DNA of 64,000 nucleotides from an uncultured Atopobium sp. (GCA_947252455.1 CAMXVQ010000002.1:45702-109701); one strand, 5' to 3'. Shown: positions 36,242 through 45,099, counted from the stretch's first letter. The notes: a model not told the origin generated them from the sequence alone. Made by a program: numbers and translations.

Positions 36242-38035
36242 CTAGTTTTTCCAAGCTGGAGCAATGCCACTTTCATACCAAGCCAAAATTTTATCGACAT
36301 ACTCGCCAGCATAACGGTAGTAAATATAGAGCCACACATCAACATTTTCGCCTTCGGCCTCTTTTTCAAGCGACCAAATATACCAACACCAGCCTGCAAA
36401 TATAACGTACGCCCAGAAATGTCGACGTTCTTTGTCTGAAGCTTTTCTCCCAAAATAATAATCAATACATCTATTAGCACGTTCTTCGTCAAGCGAGCAG
36501 CATACACAAAACGTTCCAAAGTCATTGGCAATATCAGACATGCCTGCATATTCCCAGTCGATAAGCGTCATGGTGTCGTGCTCGTCTAACAGAAGATTAA
36601 GCATATAAAAATCATTATGTGATATGCATAAGGGATACCCATCAGCCTCTGCATACGATTTAAGTAAGGTAACTTTTTCTTTTAATTCATCGTAGCCATA
36701 AATATCAATAGGTCCATGCTCTTTAAGAAGTTGCTCGTAGCGCAAGCCTTCATCAAAGAAATCAAAGTGACGAGCAAGTTGTGCCGAGCTGTCATGAAGC
36801 GTTCTGCACATCTGCATCGCACGTTTAAGCTGAGCGTCATCGGTTGGATCAAGGGTGCGTGCATGGGGTATAAAACGCGAAATTTTCCAGCCCTTTTGTT
36901 CATCTTCATAGATAAATGTAGCATCAAGTCCTAATTCGCGAGCTTTAAGAAGCGCCGCGCGCTCGCTTGTTCTATCGATCATTTTATCGGTACCAGCGCC
37001 TGGATGACGATACACATATTCTTTACCGCACACCGTAAAATGACAAGACAAATTGGTAAGACCCTGCTTAAGTGGATAAAATCCACCAATATCTTGTTTT
37101 GAGCACGAAAGAGTTTTACAAATATTATCAAATACCTCAGAGTCAACATTTTCCAAAAAATGAGGATCAAACGATCTTAAATCCTCAAGTGAGTCAAATT
37201 CTTTAATGTCGTCACTTGAATACAATTTTGAAACCATCGACAATTCTTTAAGGTGATCAACATAAATATCTTCCCAAAGTTTATCTGCAGTCTCGGGTTT
37301 CGGGTATTCTGCCTGCAAAATATGAACAAATTTTTGTGAAAAAGCCGTATCAAAATACACATGACCAAGCATAATATCGCTGTTATGTCCACCAATAGTG
37401 ACCTTGGTAATACGCCCTTGAGCTCCTGTTGTTACACACCATTCGTTTGTATCACCATCTACATGCTGCGTTGCGTAATATGCTCGATAGACATAGCGCT
37501 CAAAGGGGTTAATAACAAAATAATTATCAGACGAACAAATAAAGGTGTTACTCAAGCGATCTTTTACATGCCATAAGGTTGAGTTATTATTGCGTGTTGC
37601 ATAATCAGGATTCACTACAATATCCACGCCATATTTTTGCGCAAGATAGAAGAAACATTCCTTTTTATAACCAACAACAACCGTAATATCTGAGATACCC
37701 TTTTCGAGCAGCTGCTTGATTTGGCGTTCAATAAGAACTTCGCCCTTAACTTTAAGAACACCTTTAGGACGTTCGTACGAAATGGGTGCAAAACGAGATG
37801 ATAAACCAGCCGCCATAATAATTGCATTGTGGACTTCATAGGGCTTTAATGCAGCGCGACCCTTTTCACTTAGACGTCCATCTACAAGATATCCGACACG
37901 TTTTGCCTGCGCATATGCCGTATTTACTGAACCCAATGACATATGTGTTATTTCACAAAGCTCACGCTGGGTATAGAGCTGCTGGGAGCTTCCTTGTGCG
38001 CGCAAAATATAAAACATAGCTCTACTAAGACTCAT
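36242..38035 (-). CDS. Three-domain protein: winged helix + phosphocholine cytidylyltransferase (LicC) + choline kinase (LicA)
   Basis: Residues 1-66 form a MarR-like winged helix (LYTQRELCEITHMSLGSVNT, then RVGYLVDGRLSEKG). Residues 69-300 are a LicC-type nucleotidyltransferase: AAGLSSRFAPIS (75-86), ERPKGVLKV, the NNNS motif (149-152) and SDNYF (169-173), which parallel pneumococcal LicC. Residues 310-597 are a LicA-type choline kinase: GLTNLSCHFTV, EYVYRHPGAGTDKMIDR, the Brenner motif SHNDFYMLN (472-480; catalytic Asp475) and LIDWEYAG (491-498). Together it would phosphorylate choline and make CDP-choline, and possibly also bind DNA. ATG 38035 follows AAAGGA. Its promoter overlaps a perfect palindrome at 38119-38138. 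Ethanolamine or another amino alcohol cannot be excluded as substrate. Confidence 0.9.
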   Translation of the reverse strand: MSLSRAMFYILRAQGSSQQLYTQRELCEITHMSLGSVNTAYAQAKRVGYLVDGRLSEKGRAALKPYEVHNAIIMAAGLSSRFAPISYERPKGVLKVKGEVLIERQIKQLLEKGISDITVVVGYKKECFFYLAQKYGVDIVVNPDYATRNNNSTLWHVKDRLSNTFICSSDNYFVINPFERYVYRAYYATQHVDGDTNEWCVTTGAQGRITKVTIGGHNSDIMLGHVYFDTAFSQKFVHILQAEYPKPETADKLWEDIYVDHLKELSMVSKLYSSDDIKEFDSLEDLRSFDPHFLENVDSEVFDNICKTLSCSKQDIGGFYPLKQGLTNLSCHFTVCGKEYVYRHPGAGTDKMIDRTSERAALLKARELGLDATFIYEDEQKGWKISRFIPHARTLDPTDDAQLKRAMQMCRTLHDSSAQLARHFDFFDEGLRYEQLLKEHGPIDIYGYDELKEKVTLLKSYAEADGYPLCISHNDFYMLNLLLDEHDTMTLIDWEYAGMSDIANDFGTFCVCCSLDEERANRCIDYYFGRKASDKERRHFWAYVIFAGWCWYIWSLEKEAEGENVDVWLYIYYRYAGEYVDKILAWYESGIAPAWKN

Positions 38036-38105
38036 TATCTGTCCTTTACAACTGCGATACCAACATGGTATTCATACGGTAACGCTCTCATGCGTTCATT
38101 TTTTA

Positions 38106-38138
38106 ATTATAGAGTCAGATAATTGAACGTTCAATTAT
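38106..38138 (-). promoter_or_regulatory. Sigma-70 promoter of licCA with a palindromic operator over the -35 box
   Basis: On the minus strand TTGAAC (38134-38129) and TATAAT (38111-38106) are separated by exactly 17 bp, close to consensus. The -35 box sits inside ATAATTGAACGTTCAATTAT (38119-38138), a perfect 20-bp palindrome. The -10 lies about 70 bp before the licCA start codon, and the leader also has an ATACCA-TGT-TGGTAT hairpin. The layout fits repression by a dimeric winged-helix protein. Confidence 0.8.
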
Positions 38139-38207
38139 TTTATAGAGCAAACATAATCTGAACACAAAGAGCCTTGGATAAAGCATAGCGTCGTAGTCGC
38201 ATACGTT

Positions 38208-39464
38208 TTATAGCGTCTTAGAACGATTATCCCGTTTTGTTTGCATAAAGCTCATAAGCGTAATACATAGAAAAACAAGCGCTACGATTAACATCGCCGC
38301 GTCATATATCATGACTGCACCACGAATTTTATAGGTATCCACCAATCCATATGCACAAAATGCAAACAAAGAGGCAAGACCATACGCAACAAAAATGTAC
38401 TTTTGCATGCGCATCGTTACTACTGCATAGTAAAGAATTATGCCACTTGCATTAAAAAGTCCACCAACAATGAGAAGCATAAGTTCAAGCTTATATGCTG
38501 CAAGTGGAACCCCATAAAGTGCACCAAGAACTTCGATTCCTAAAAACCATGCCGCCAAACAAGTTACAAATGTAGCGGCGCAAATTGCCATGAATCCTTT
38601 AAAAATGATCTGTGCAAAGTCTTTAATACGCGCTTGAGACCAGCACAGTGCCATATCGGTAAGAAGCGGCTTAAAGACAAAGCCACTTAAAAGATTGATA
38701 ACCAAAGACGGCATAAATAAAATGGAATAGAGTGCCTGATAATCACGGGTTAAATACATATCTATTGCATATTTGGGAGCATTGGTGATATACACAAGAA
38801 AGAATGAGCCTATACAAAGTGGCAAACACGTCCAAAACAGTTTAATTATGGACGCAGGCTTAAATGACGGACGAAGCGGCACAAACTGTTGAGCAAAAGG
38901 AACATTGCAAAAGAAAAATGCAAACGCAGACAAAATAAAAGCGACGATACATGAGGAGCATAAATCTTTAGTGATAAACGCCGCGATACAAAAACCAAGC
39001 ATACACGCAATAATACGTGCGAAAAACGCGCGCCCAGCAATGTCAAGTCTGCCTCTCTGCTGAAACATACCATGAAATACATCTTCAAACGCATCAAAGA
39101 GCTTAAGCAATGCTATCAACATAATGCTTAGTGCAACTGGTGTAATTCCATTGGTATAAAGTGTATATCCAACGATTACCACACACATAACAAGACAGCT
39201 TACGTAACGCGCGCCAAGGTATGTTGCAAACGAAAATCGTTCTTGAGAATCAGTTGCTTGGTAGGAGCGAATTTCAAAATGGCCAATAACTTGAAACTGT
39301 TGGGACAAAGCAAACGCAATCGCAAAAATACCCGCAGCTTCAAGACCTAAAATGCGTGTAGTCATAAGCAACAAAATTGCACTGGAAAGAGCATTTGCTG
39401 CACTACCCAGCGTATTCCATATATAATTTTTGCGCAGTTGCGCCTTACTTTGAGCTATTTCCAC
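38208..39464 (-). CDS. Polysaccharide/teichoic-acid flippase (MOP superfamily, TacF-like position)
   Basis: Integral membrane protein of 418 residues with about 12 hydrophobic spans and the usual polysaccharide-exporter start (RKNYIWNTLGSAANALSSAILL), followed by ILGLEAAGIFAIAFALSQQF. Such proteins flip lipid-linked glycan repeats to the outside. Its start lies 3 bp after the stop of the LicD gene, so the two are one transcript. In pneumococcus the flippase TacF, which prefers choline-decorated teichoic-acid units, lies next to licD1 and licD2; the arrangement here is analogous. Orthology with TacF is inference from context, not from a diagnostic motif. Confidence 0.85.
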   Translation of the reverse strand: MEIAQSKAQLRKNYIWNTLGSAANALSSAILLLMTTRILGLEAAGIFAIAFALSQQFQVIGHFEIRSYQATDSQERFSFATYLGARYVSCLVMCVVIVGYTLYTNGITPVALSIMLIALLKLFDAFEDVFHGMFQQRGRLDIAGRAFFARIIACMLGFCIAAFITKDLCSSCIVAFILSAFAFFFCNVPFAQQFVPLRPSFKPASIIKLFWTCLPLCIGSFFLVYITNAPKYAIDMYLTRDYQALYSILFMPSLVINLLSGFVFKPLLTDMALCWSQARIKDFAQIIFKGFMAICAATFVTCLAAWFLGIEVLGALYGVPLAAYKLELMLLIVGGLFNASGIILYYAVVTMRMQKYIFVAYGLASLFAFCAYGLVDTYKIRGAVMIYDAAMLIVALVFLCITLMSFMQTKRDNRSKTL

Positions 39465-39467
39465 GCG

Positions 39468-40337
39468 TTATTCCTTAATGTCTTTATACGGTCCAAAGTC
39501 TAAACGAGACGGATAATGATTTTTTCGATCATTTTCGGGCGGTAATTGCATATAATCGCCAAATCCACGTCTGAGCATAACATCGTAAGCTTTAGGCAGA
39601 TTAACCGTAATAGTTTCAAAGGGTGCACGTATGGCAGGATATGCCTCCGCACGCGTTACCGCCCATGCATGAGGATCTCTGTCCATAAAATCAACGTAGG
39701 TTTCGCCTTGTTCATGTTCTGCCAGGCGAGCATAATGCTCCCAACGTGCATGAATCCAGCGAGGTGAAACATGAAAAATTTTCATTGCCCAATGAGCCAG
39801 ATAACACGCAAGCAAGACGAATCCTTTAAGCGGCTGAGAAAGCTGAACATGAGGTGCAGGCGTAGCGCGCAAAAAAGCGAGACGTGCAAAAAACCATGTC
39901 ATACGTCTTTGACACACAAATGTACGGGGATTATTCGAAGGCTTATCCATTGCAAACAGGCCAATGCCAATAGGATATTGAAAAGGACAATGTGCAAATT
40001 CCTCTGGAACACAAAAGGTATTCTTAAGAGAAAAATTAGCATTGCACGCAGGGAAAAACGGCTCTGTCCTGCCACTGATAAGTTCAAAGGCCTCCCCCAT
40101 TTCTTGTGGAGCCTCGCGCATAAAGCGTTCGTAGTCTTCTCTAAAAAGGGCAATATCAACATCGTCATCCCAAGGAATAAATCCTTTATGGCGAACCGTA
40201 CCAATTGCGGTACCACCATACACATAATATTCAATGTTGAGCTTTTGACAAATCCTGTCAAATTCACCCAAAATCATGGTTGAAATGAGTTGGAGTTGTC
40301 TTAACTCATGAGGATCTTCATATTGTTTATAAGCCAT
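39468..40337 (-). CDS. licD: LicD-family phosphotransferase (copy 1)
   Basis: LicD proteins transfer phosphocholine from CDP-choline onto a sugar of a surface glycan. The family block is complete: YYVYGGTAIGTVRHKGFIPW (37-56), then DDDVDIALFREDYERF, with the acidic DDDVD (57-61) presumed to bind metal and nucleotide. The end carries the family pattern PPENDRKNHYPSRLDFGPYK. Start ATG 40337 has GTGGA upstream; the frame opens 51 bp earlier without a ribosome site. Length is 289 residues. It is upstream of, and coupled to, the flippase. It shares the same core motif with the copy at 41380-42228 but differs widely elsewhere, suggesting a different acceptor sugar. Confidence 0.9.
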   Translation of the reverse strand: MAYKQYEDPHELRQLQLISTMILGEFDRICQKLNIEYYVYGGTAIGTVRHKGFIPWDDDVDIALFREDYERFMREAPQEMGEAFELISGRTEPFFPACNANFSLKNTFCVPEEFAHCPFQYPIGIGLFAMDKPSNNPRTFVCQRRMTWFFARLAFLRATPAPHVQLSQPLKGFVLLACYLAHWAMKIFHVSPRWIHARWEHYARLAEHEQGETYVDFMDRDPHAWAVTRAEAYPAIRAPFETITVNLPKAYDVMLRRGFGDYMQLPPENDRKNHYPSRLDFGPYKDIKE

Positions 40338-40473
40338 GCTACATCCACTTCTGTAATACATATATCGGTATAACTCATGTGTATACATAAGTCTTCACGA
40401 GTATTCTCTACACATCTTGCTATTATACTATGTTATGGTTTCTCTACAGAATCTTGGCAACCAAAGGAAGAAC

Positions 40474-41283
40474 GTGTATACATCTAACGACCATTGTTTT
40501 GTTATTTGCGCATATAAAAACAGTCCCTACCTTGAGGATTGCATGCGCTCGCTGAAAAATCAAAGTGTGACAAGTCGTGTGTTTTTAGTTACGTCCACGC
40601 CATCGAACACCATAGAACATCTTTGTTCACAATATGACATACCTTTTTATGTCAATACCACCAACTCTCATGGCATAGGCGGCGACTGGAATTTTGCTTT
40701 ATCGTGTGCAACCACAAAGCTTGTAACAATAGCCCACCAAGACGACATATATAAACCTCGTTATGTAGAAGAAATGCTTGCACATATAAATGCGGTCACA
40801 GATCCGCTGCTGTATTTTTCGGGATATGCAGAGCTCCGTGGAAATACAGAAGTTTGTGATAATCGTCTTTTAGGTATTAAGCGCCTCATGCTTATGCCGC
40901 TTCAATTACGTCCTTTAGCTCAGGTAAAGCTCATAAAACGCTTAATTTTAGCTTTTGGCAACCCTATTTGTTGTCCTGCTGTTACCTATATTATGCATAA
41001 ATTTACACGTCCTCTTTTTGAAACGAGCTATGGATCCAATCTTGACTGGCAAACATGGGAGTTTTTAAGTAGAAAACAAGGCATGTTTGTTTATAATCCA
41101 AAGCCCCTTATGTGTCATCGAATCCATGAGGGATCAGAAACATCTCGTTTAATTGAAAATAATAAACGCGAACAAGAAGATTTAAGCATGCTTAAGCGTT
41201 TTTGGCCAACCTGCATTGCGCGCGCCATAAACAAACTGTATGCGCGCGGACAAATGAGCAACCAAACTTCAAAACGTGCATGA
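40474..41283 (+). CDS. Family-2 glycosyltransferase
   Basis: GT-A fold transferase of 269 residues. It starts MYTSNDHCFVICAYKNSPYL at the GTG 40474, chosen because AAAGGA lies five bases upstream; ATGs at 40417 and 40435 have no ribosome site. Nucleotide-sugar contacts are in IGGDWNFALSCATTKLVTIA, followed by the HQDD metal motif (A-HQDD-IY), a variant of the usual DxD. The C-terminal CHRIHEGSETS resembles the catalytic-loop region of GT2 enzymes. It is cytoplasmic and lies divergent from licD copy 1, convergent with licD copy 2. Donor and acceptor are unknown; it likely builds the repeat unit of the polymer that LicD modifies. Confidence 0.85.
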   Translation: MYTSNDHCFVICAYKNSPYLEDCMRSLKNQSVTSRVFLVTSTPSNTIEHLCSQYDIPFYVNTTNSHGIGGDWNFALSCATTKLVTIAHQDDIYKPRYVEEMLAHINAVTDPLLYFSGYAELRGNTEVCDNRLLGIKRLMLMPLQLRPLAQVKLIKRLILAFGNPICCPAVTYIMHKFTRPLFETSYGSNLDWQTWEFLSRKQGMFVYNPKPLMCHRIHEGSETSRLIENNKREQEDLSMLKRFWPTCIARAINKLYARGQMSNQTSKRA

Positions 41284-41379
41284 AGCAGTAAAATGATTAA
41301 TATCGCTAGATATACCTCTGCAAGTACCTGCACCCAGCAACGCCGCAAAGTGCACGATACTCGCATGAGATAATAATTA

Positions 41380-42228
41380 TTACTTCCAAGAACCAAAATC
41401 GAGACGTGCAGGATAGTGATTTTTACGTTGCTCTACGGGTGGCATTTGCATGTAATCGCCATAAAAAGCACGTAAATGAGCATCTATATTTGCTGGAAAC
41501 TTTACGTTAAATCCTTCAAAAGGCAAAACCACTGGTGGGAATACTTCTTCCCATGTCCATACCAAGTTATAAGGATTAGTATCACACAAATAGCCAATAC
41601 GACCAGTTTTTTTATCGGCATACTGTTCGTGAGCTTCTGTTTCTTTTTTTAGACAATATTCAAGACTAAGCGGCATATGCGAAATGATCCAGCCTGCCGT
41701 ATATGTTACAAAACGTACAAGCGACCCCTTAAATCCGTGATAGACAATAAAGGGCTTGGGAATTAATTTAAGGAGGCGCATGTGCGACCAAAACCATGCC
41801 TTGCGAGCCTGTTTGCGAAAAAGTTTATCGTCATCGGGAATATTATCAAGGCAGTAGATATCAAGAAAGATGCCCAAATCAAGCGGTAAATCTTTAAGCG
41901 CTTCTTCACAAAATTGCGTACCTTTAATCATAATACGCGATGTTGGAAGTGGATAATGAGGATCTTTATGTGCATTCATAACGGTATATGTTTTTGAATA
42001 ATCACGCTCAAAAACACTTAAAAGTTTTTTATAGTCACGTGCAGGAAGACAAACATCAATATCGTCATCCCAAGGAATAAACCCTTTATGACGAAACGCA
42101 CCAATGCCAGTTCCGCCATAAGCAAAATACGTAAGGTCATATTCGTCACACACATGAATAAAATCTTTTAAAATCATCAGTTCTAGGCGTTGAACATGAG
42201 CAAGTGTCTTGTCATCATATTCCTTCAT
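41380..42228 (-). CDS. licD: LicD-family phosphotransferase (copy 2)
   Basis: Second LicD protein, 282 residues. The core reads LTYFAYGGTGIGAF (32-45) and RHKGFIPWDDDIDVCLPARD (46-65), with the acidic DDDID motif. The end PPVEQRKNHYPARLDFGSWK matches copy 1 in pattern. Start ATG 42228 has GGAGG seven bases upstream. Two LicD genes occur together in pneumococcus, where each decorates a different GalNAc residue of teichoic acid; a similar division is plausible here. It is a single gene between the two plus-strand glycosyltransferases. Confidence in family is high; the group transferred (phosphocholine) is inferred from the LicA and LicC domains nearby. Confidence 0.9.
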   Translation of the reverse strand: MKEYDDKTLAHVQRLELMILKDFIHVCDEYDLTYFAYGGTGIGAFRHKGFIPWDDDIDVCLPARDYKKLLSVFERDYSKTYTVMNAHKDPHYPLPTSRIMIKGTQFCEEALKDLPLDLGIFLDIYCLDNIPDDDKLFRKQARKAWFWSHMRLLKLIPKPFIVYHGFKGSLVRFVTYTAGWIISHMPLSLEYCLKKETEAHEQYADKKTGRIGYLCDTNPYNLVWTWEEVFPPVVLPFEGFNVKFPANIDAHLRAFYGDYMQMPPVEQRKNHYPARLDFGSWK

Positions 42229-42287
42229 ACAAAAGCCTCCAAGTGATTCTGGTTACACATGACAATAATTGTAGCGTCGTTTAAGCG

Positions 42288-42293
42288 TATAAT
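42288..42293 (+). promoter_or_regulatory. Candidate -10 box for the GT2 gene at 42333
   Basis: TATAAT stands 40 bp upstream of the ATG. No convincing -35 box is seen at 16-18 bp, so this is tentative. Confidence 0.4.
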
Positions 42294-42332
42294 ACAAAAA
42301 GATACAAAAGTTCTTTAGTTGGAGGTTTGCAC

Positions 42333-43562
42333 ATGCCCGTTGCATCTATCATAATCCCATGTTATAACGCAAGTCTCTATATTTCTCAAACCATTGATTC
42401 GGCGTGCAAACAAACAGAACAAGACCTCGAGATTATCTGTATTGACGATGGTTCTACCGATGACACGCTGTCTATCTTACGAAAAAAAGCTGAGTTAGAC
42501 GATCGTATACATGTCTTCACACAACAAAATGCAGGCGAAGGTCCTGCGCGTGAATATGGTCGAACGCAGGCACATGGACGCTGGCTTTATTTTTTAGACA
42601 GCGATGACCTTATGGAGCCTACTCTCATTGAAAAAGCTGTGACTAAAGGTGAATCTACGCGCGCCGATATGGTTATCTTTAAAACTCGAGAACTTGATAA
42701 TCAAACGGGAGAACTACGCTCATTTTACTGGTCATTTGTTACCGATTGGCTCCAAGCGCCTAAGGGAGTGAGCGAGTTAGTTGGAAAAACCGGCGTTGAT
42801 CGTATTGTATTAGATGGGATGAGCGGCGTATTTTCACCACGTGAACATCCAGAGCGTATTTTTAATTCCTTCCAAAATTGGGTTCATAACAAACTATTTA
42901 GAAAAAGTTTTGTTGATGCTCGTCATCTTATGTTTCAGCCGGTGCATAGAACTGCAGATCTTCTCTTTGTTTGCAGAGCACTTGCCGAGGCGGATCGCAT
43001 TGCGCTTCTTGATGAGGAACTTCACCAATATCGTGTTAACAATACTGCAAGCGCGCTGTTTACCAGCGACTCATATCCTCTAGATTTTTATGAAGCTTTT
43101 TGTGAACTTAAAGATTCATTAGAAAAGCAAGGCACATGGACTCTCTATAGAGATTCGTTTGTAAACTGGGTACAAGAAGGCGTTGCAATGAATCTTCAGC
43201 GGACGCGCTCATACGAAGGTTTTATGCAAATTGTTCATACCATGCGCGACGAAAATGGACTTGCGCGCTTAGGATTTTTGCAAAGCAGCAGAAGCACCGC
43301 AATAAATCCCGACCGCTGGGATAGATGCTATGCCATTTTACATTCATCCACCGAGCAACTTTTATTCCTCTACTTTTCGCTGGAGCGTGCCGAAGTTATG
43401 CGCGCACAAACGCAAAACTCGCAACAACGTTTGGATATAAAACACACCTATGAAACATGCCGTCCTATGCGTATTGGAAAAGCAGTGGCACGCGTTATCG
43501 ATCGCCCTGGTATAAGCAATGCAGTACGAGTTCTTCGTATAAAGAAACTATTTGGTTTATAG
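42333..43562 (+). CDS. Family-2 glycosyltransferase with C-terminal extension
   Basis: Protein of 409 residues. The GT-A domain covers about 1-220: ASIIIPCYNASLYISQTIDS, EIICIDDGSTDDT (donor binding) and WLYFLDSDDLMEP (DxD metal site). The remaining 190 residues are soluble and of no recognised domain, with a few aromatic clusters (WTLYRDSFVNWVQEG). GGAGG lies seven bases before the ATG 42333. It is a typical enzyme of capsule or teichoic-acid-like glycan assembly. It lies between licD copy 2 and rfbC. Sugar specificity is unknown. Confidence 0.88.
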   Translation: MPVASIIIPCYNASLYISQTIDSACKQTEQDLEIICIDDGSTDDTLSILRKKAELDDRIHVFTQQNAGEGPAREYGRTQAHGRWLYFLDSDDLMEPTLIEKAVTKGESTRADMVIFKTRELDNQTGELRSFYWSFVTDWLQAPKGVSELVGKTGVDRIVLDGMSGVFSPREHPERIFNSFQNWVHNKLFRKSFVDARHLMFQPVHRTADLLFVCRALAEADRIALLDEELHQYRVNNTASALFTSDSYPLDFYEAFCELKDSLEKQGTWTLYRDSFVNWVQEGVAMNLQRTRSYEGFMQIVHTMRDENGLARLGFLQSSRSTAINPDRWDRCYAILHSSTEQLLFLYFSLERAEVMRAQTQNSQQRLDIKHTYETCRPMRIGKAVARVIDRPGISNAVRVLRIKKLFGL

Positions 43563-43614
43563 CCTGTATGGCTCTTACATATTCGGCAAAATACAAGGCA
43601 AAACAGACACGATG

Positions 43615-44211
43615 CTAAAACAAAATGTTCGTATCTCTTAAGAGAGGATGCGTTTTATCTTTTTCGGACAAAATAAGCTCTGATGGATTAAACGCCGTAT
43701 CGCCTGATAAAGCAGGCCACTCAATGGCAATATCAGGGTCATTCCACATAATGCCACCCTCGTCACCTGGGTGATAGATGTCATCACACTTGTAACAAAA
43801 TTCGGCTTCATCGCTCAAAACCAAAAAACCATGGGCAAATCCTTGAGGTATAAAAAATTGCGTATGATTTTCTTCTGAAAGGATAACGCCTTCCCATTGG
43901 CCATAGGTAGCAGAGCCTTTTCTCAAATCGACCGCAACATCAAAAACGCAGCCTTTTACCACGCGAACAAGCTTTGATTGCGGATGATGAATTTGAAAAT
44001 GGAGGCCGCGCAAAACACCACGACAAGATTTTGAGTGATTGTCCTGAACAAACTTGGTAGTAATACCTGCTTGTATAAAGTCGGGTTCTTTATACGTTTC
44101 CATAAAGAAGCCACGCTCATCGCCAAATATCTTTGTATTGATAATGAAAAGTCCATCAATTTTACTGCGATGAAAGACAAAATTTCCCTGTTCAATGCAT
44201 GGTGATTCCAT
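43615..44211 (-). CDS. rfbC: dTDP-4-dehydrorhamnose 3,5-epimerase
   Basis: RmlC, third step of dTDP-L-rhamnose synthesis. The cupin-fold enzyme has the active-site LRGLHFQ (catalytic histidine) after FVQDNHSKSCRG. The dimer and substrate blocks FIPQGFAHGFLVLSDEAEFCYK and GIMWNDPDIAIEWP follow. Length is 198 residues, normal (about 185-200). ATG 44211 has AAGGAG upstream. It is transcribed apart from rfbABD, which lie 3.7 kb away on the same strand, with the GT-DUF2304-DUF6541 unit between them in the opposite direction. Confidence 0.96.
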   Translation of the reverse strand: MESPCIEQGNFVFHRSKIDGLFIINTKIFGDERGFFMETYKEPDFIQAGITTKFVQDNHSKSCRGVLRGLHFQIHHPQSKLVRVVKGCVFDVAVDLRKGSATYGQWEGVILSEENHTQFFIPQGFAHGFLVLSDEAEFCYKCDDIYHPGDEGGIMWNDPDIAIEWPALSGDTAFNPSELILSEKDKTHPLLRDTNILF

Positions 44212-44418
44212 AGTAACTCCTTGATATAACCCGATGTATGAGCGCAGAGGAACGCACCATCATCGCGCCCACAAAACTTCTTTATTGTAACCCATAGAAA
44301 ATGCGATAAACCTGCATGGCGTTTCTTCATAAATTCATAATAGATGAGCACACACGCTACAGTACACGTGTGTAAATAGTGTATACTCATGCATGTAAAA
44401 ACACTTACGAGGAGTTTT

Positions 44419-45099
44419 ATGTCAAAAATATTAGCAGTTGTTCCTGCTTACAATGAAGCCGCCTGTATAGAGCAAACTATTCGGGAATTAACGGCCAGTT
44501 GTCCTCAAATAGACTATCTCGTTGTAAACGATGGTTCCAAAGATACAACCGCACTCATCTGCGAACAGAACAAGTTTAATTACTTGTCACTTCCCATTAA
44601 CTGCGGGCTTACTGCAGGTTTTCAAACGGGTATGAAATATGCGTATCGGCATAACTACGAAGCTGTTGTCCAGTTTGATGCAGATGGACAACATATGCCC
44701 GACTATATCATGAGCATGTATGAATGTATGTGTGCGCAAGATGCCGACATTGTCATTGGTTCGCGTACTGGTGTTGGTAAACCCACGGGTGCGCGTGGGC
44801 TTGGATCGCGCCTTATTTCGGCACTTATTCATCTTATAGCTCACATATCAATTCAGGATCCAACATCGGGGATGCGTATGTACAACAAAAAACTCATACG
44901 CACCTACGCTCAATCTTTTGACTTAGCTCCAGAACCCGACGCATTAGCATATTTTGCTCGGCACGGTTATACCATTGCAGAAGTGCCAGTAAAAATGCGC
45001 GAAAGACAAGGCGGCCAAAGCTACTTTGATATAGGTCATATCATTTCATACATGAGCCGTACCTGCATGTCTATCGTTTTATTTCAATGGTTTAGATAA
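44419..45099 (+). CDS. Family-2 glycosyltransferase (dolichol-phosphate-mannosyltransferase-like)
   Basis: Protein of 226 residues: MSKILAVVPAYNEAACIEQT at the start, YLVVNDGSKDTT (donor binding) and VVQFDADGQH (DxD). This is the pattern of DPM1-like GT2 enzymes that load a sugar on a polyprenyl phosphate or glycosylate a lipid-linked sugar. No C-terminal membrane domain is present. ATG 44419 has GAGGAG five bases upstream; the frame opens 30 bp earlier. It is followed by the DUF2304 and DUF6541 genes on the same strand, the usual companions of this glycosyltransferase type in actinobacteria, where DUF2304 may anchor it to the membrane. Confidence 0.88.
   Translation: MSKILAVVPAYNEAACIEQTIRELTASCPQIDYLVVNDGSKDTTALICEQNKFNYLSLPINCGLTAGFQTGMKYAYRHNYEAVVQFDADGQHMPDYIMSMYECMCAQDADIVIGSRTGVGKPTGARGLGSRLISALIHLIAHISIQDPTSGMRMYNKKLIRTYAQSFDLAPEPDALAYFARHGYTIAEVPVKMRERQGGQSYFDIGHIISYMSRTCMSIVLFQWFR

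Noticed and set aside
39771..40283. 170-codon frame opposite licD copy 1
   Set aside because: Lies wholly within a well-supported gene and looks like a shadow (Lys/Arg-rich, no domain).
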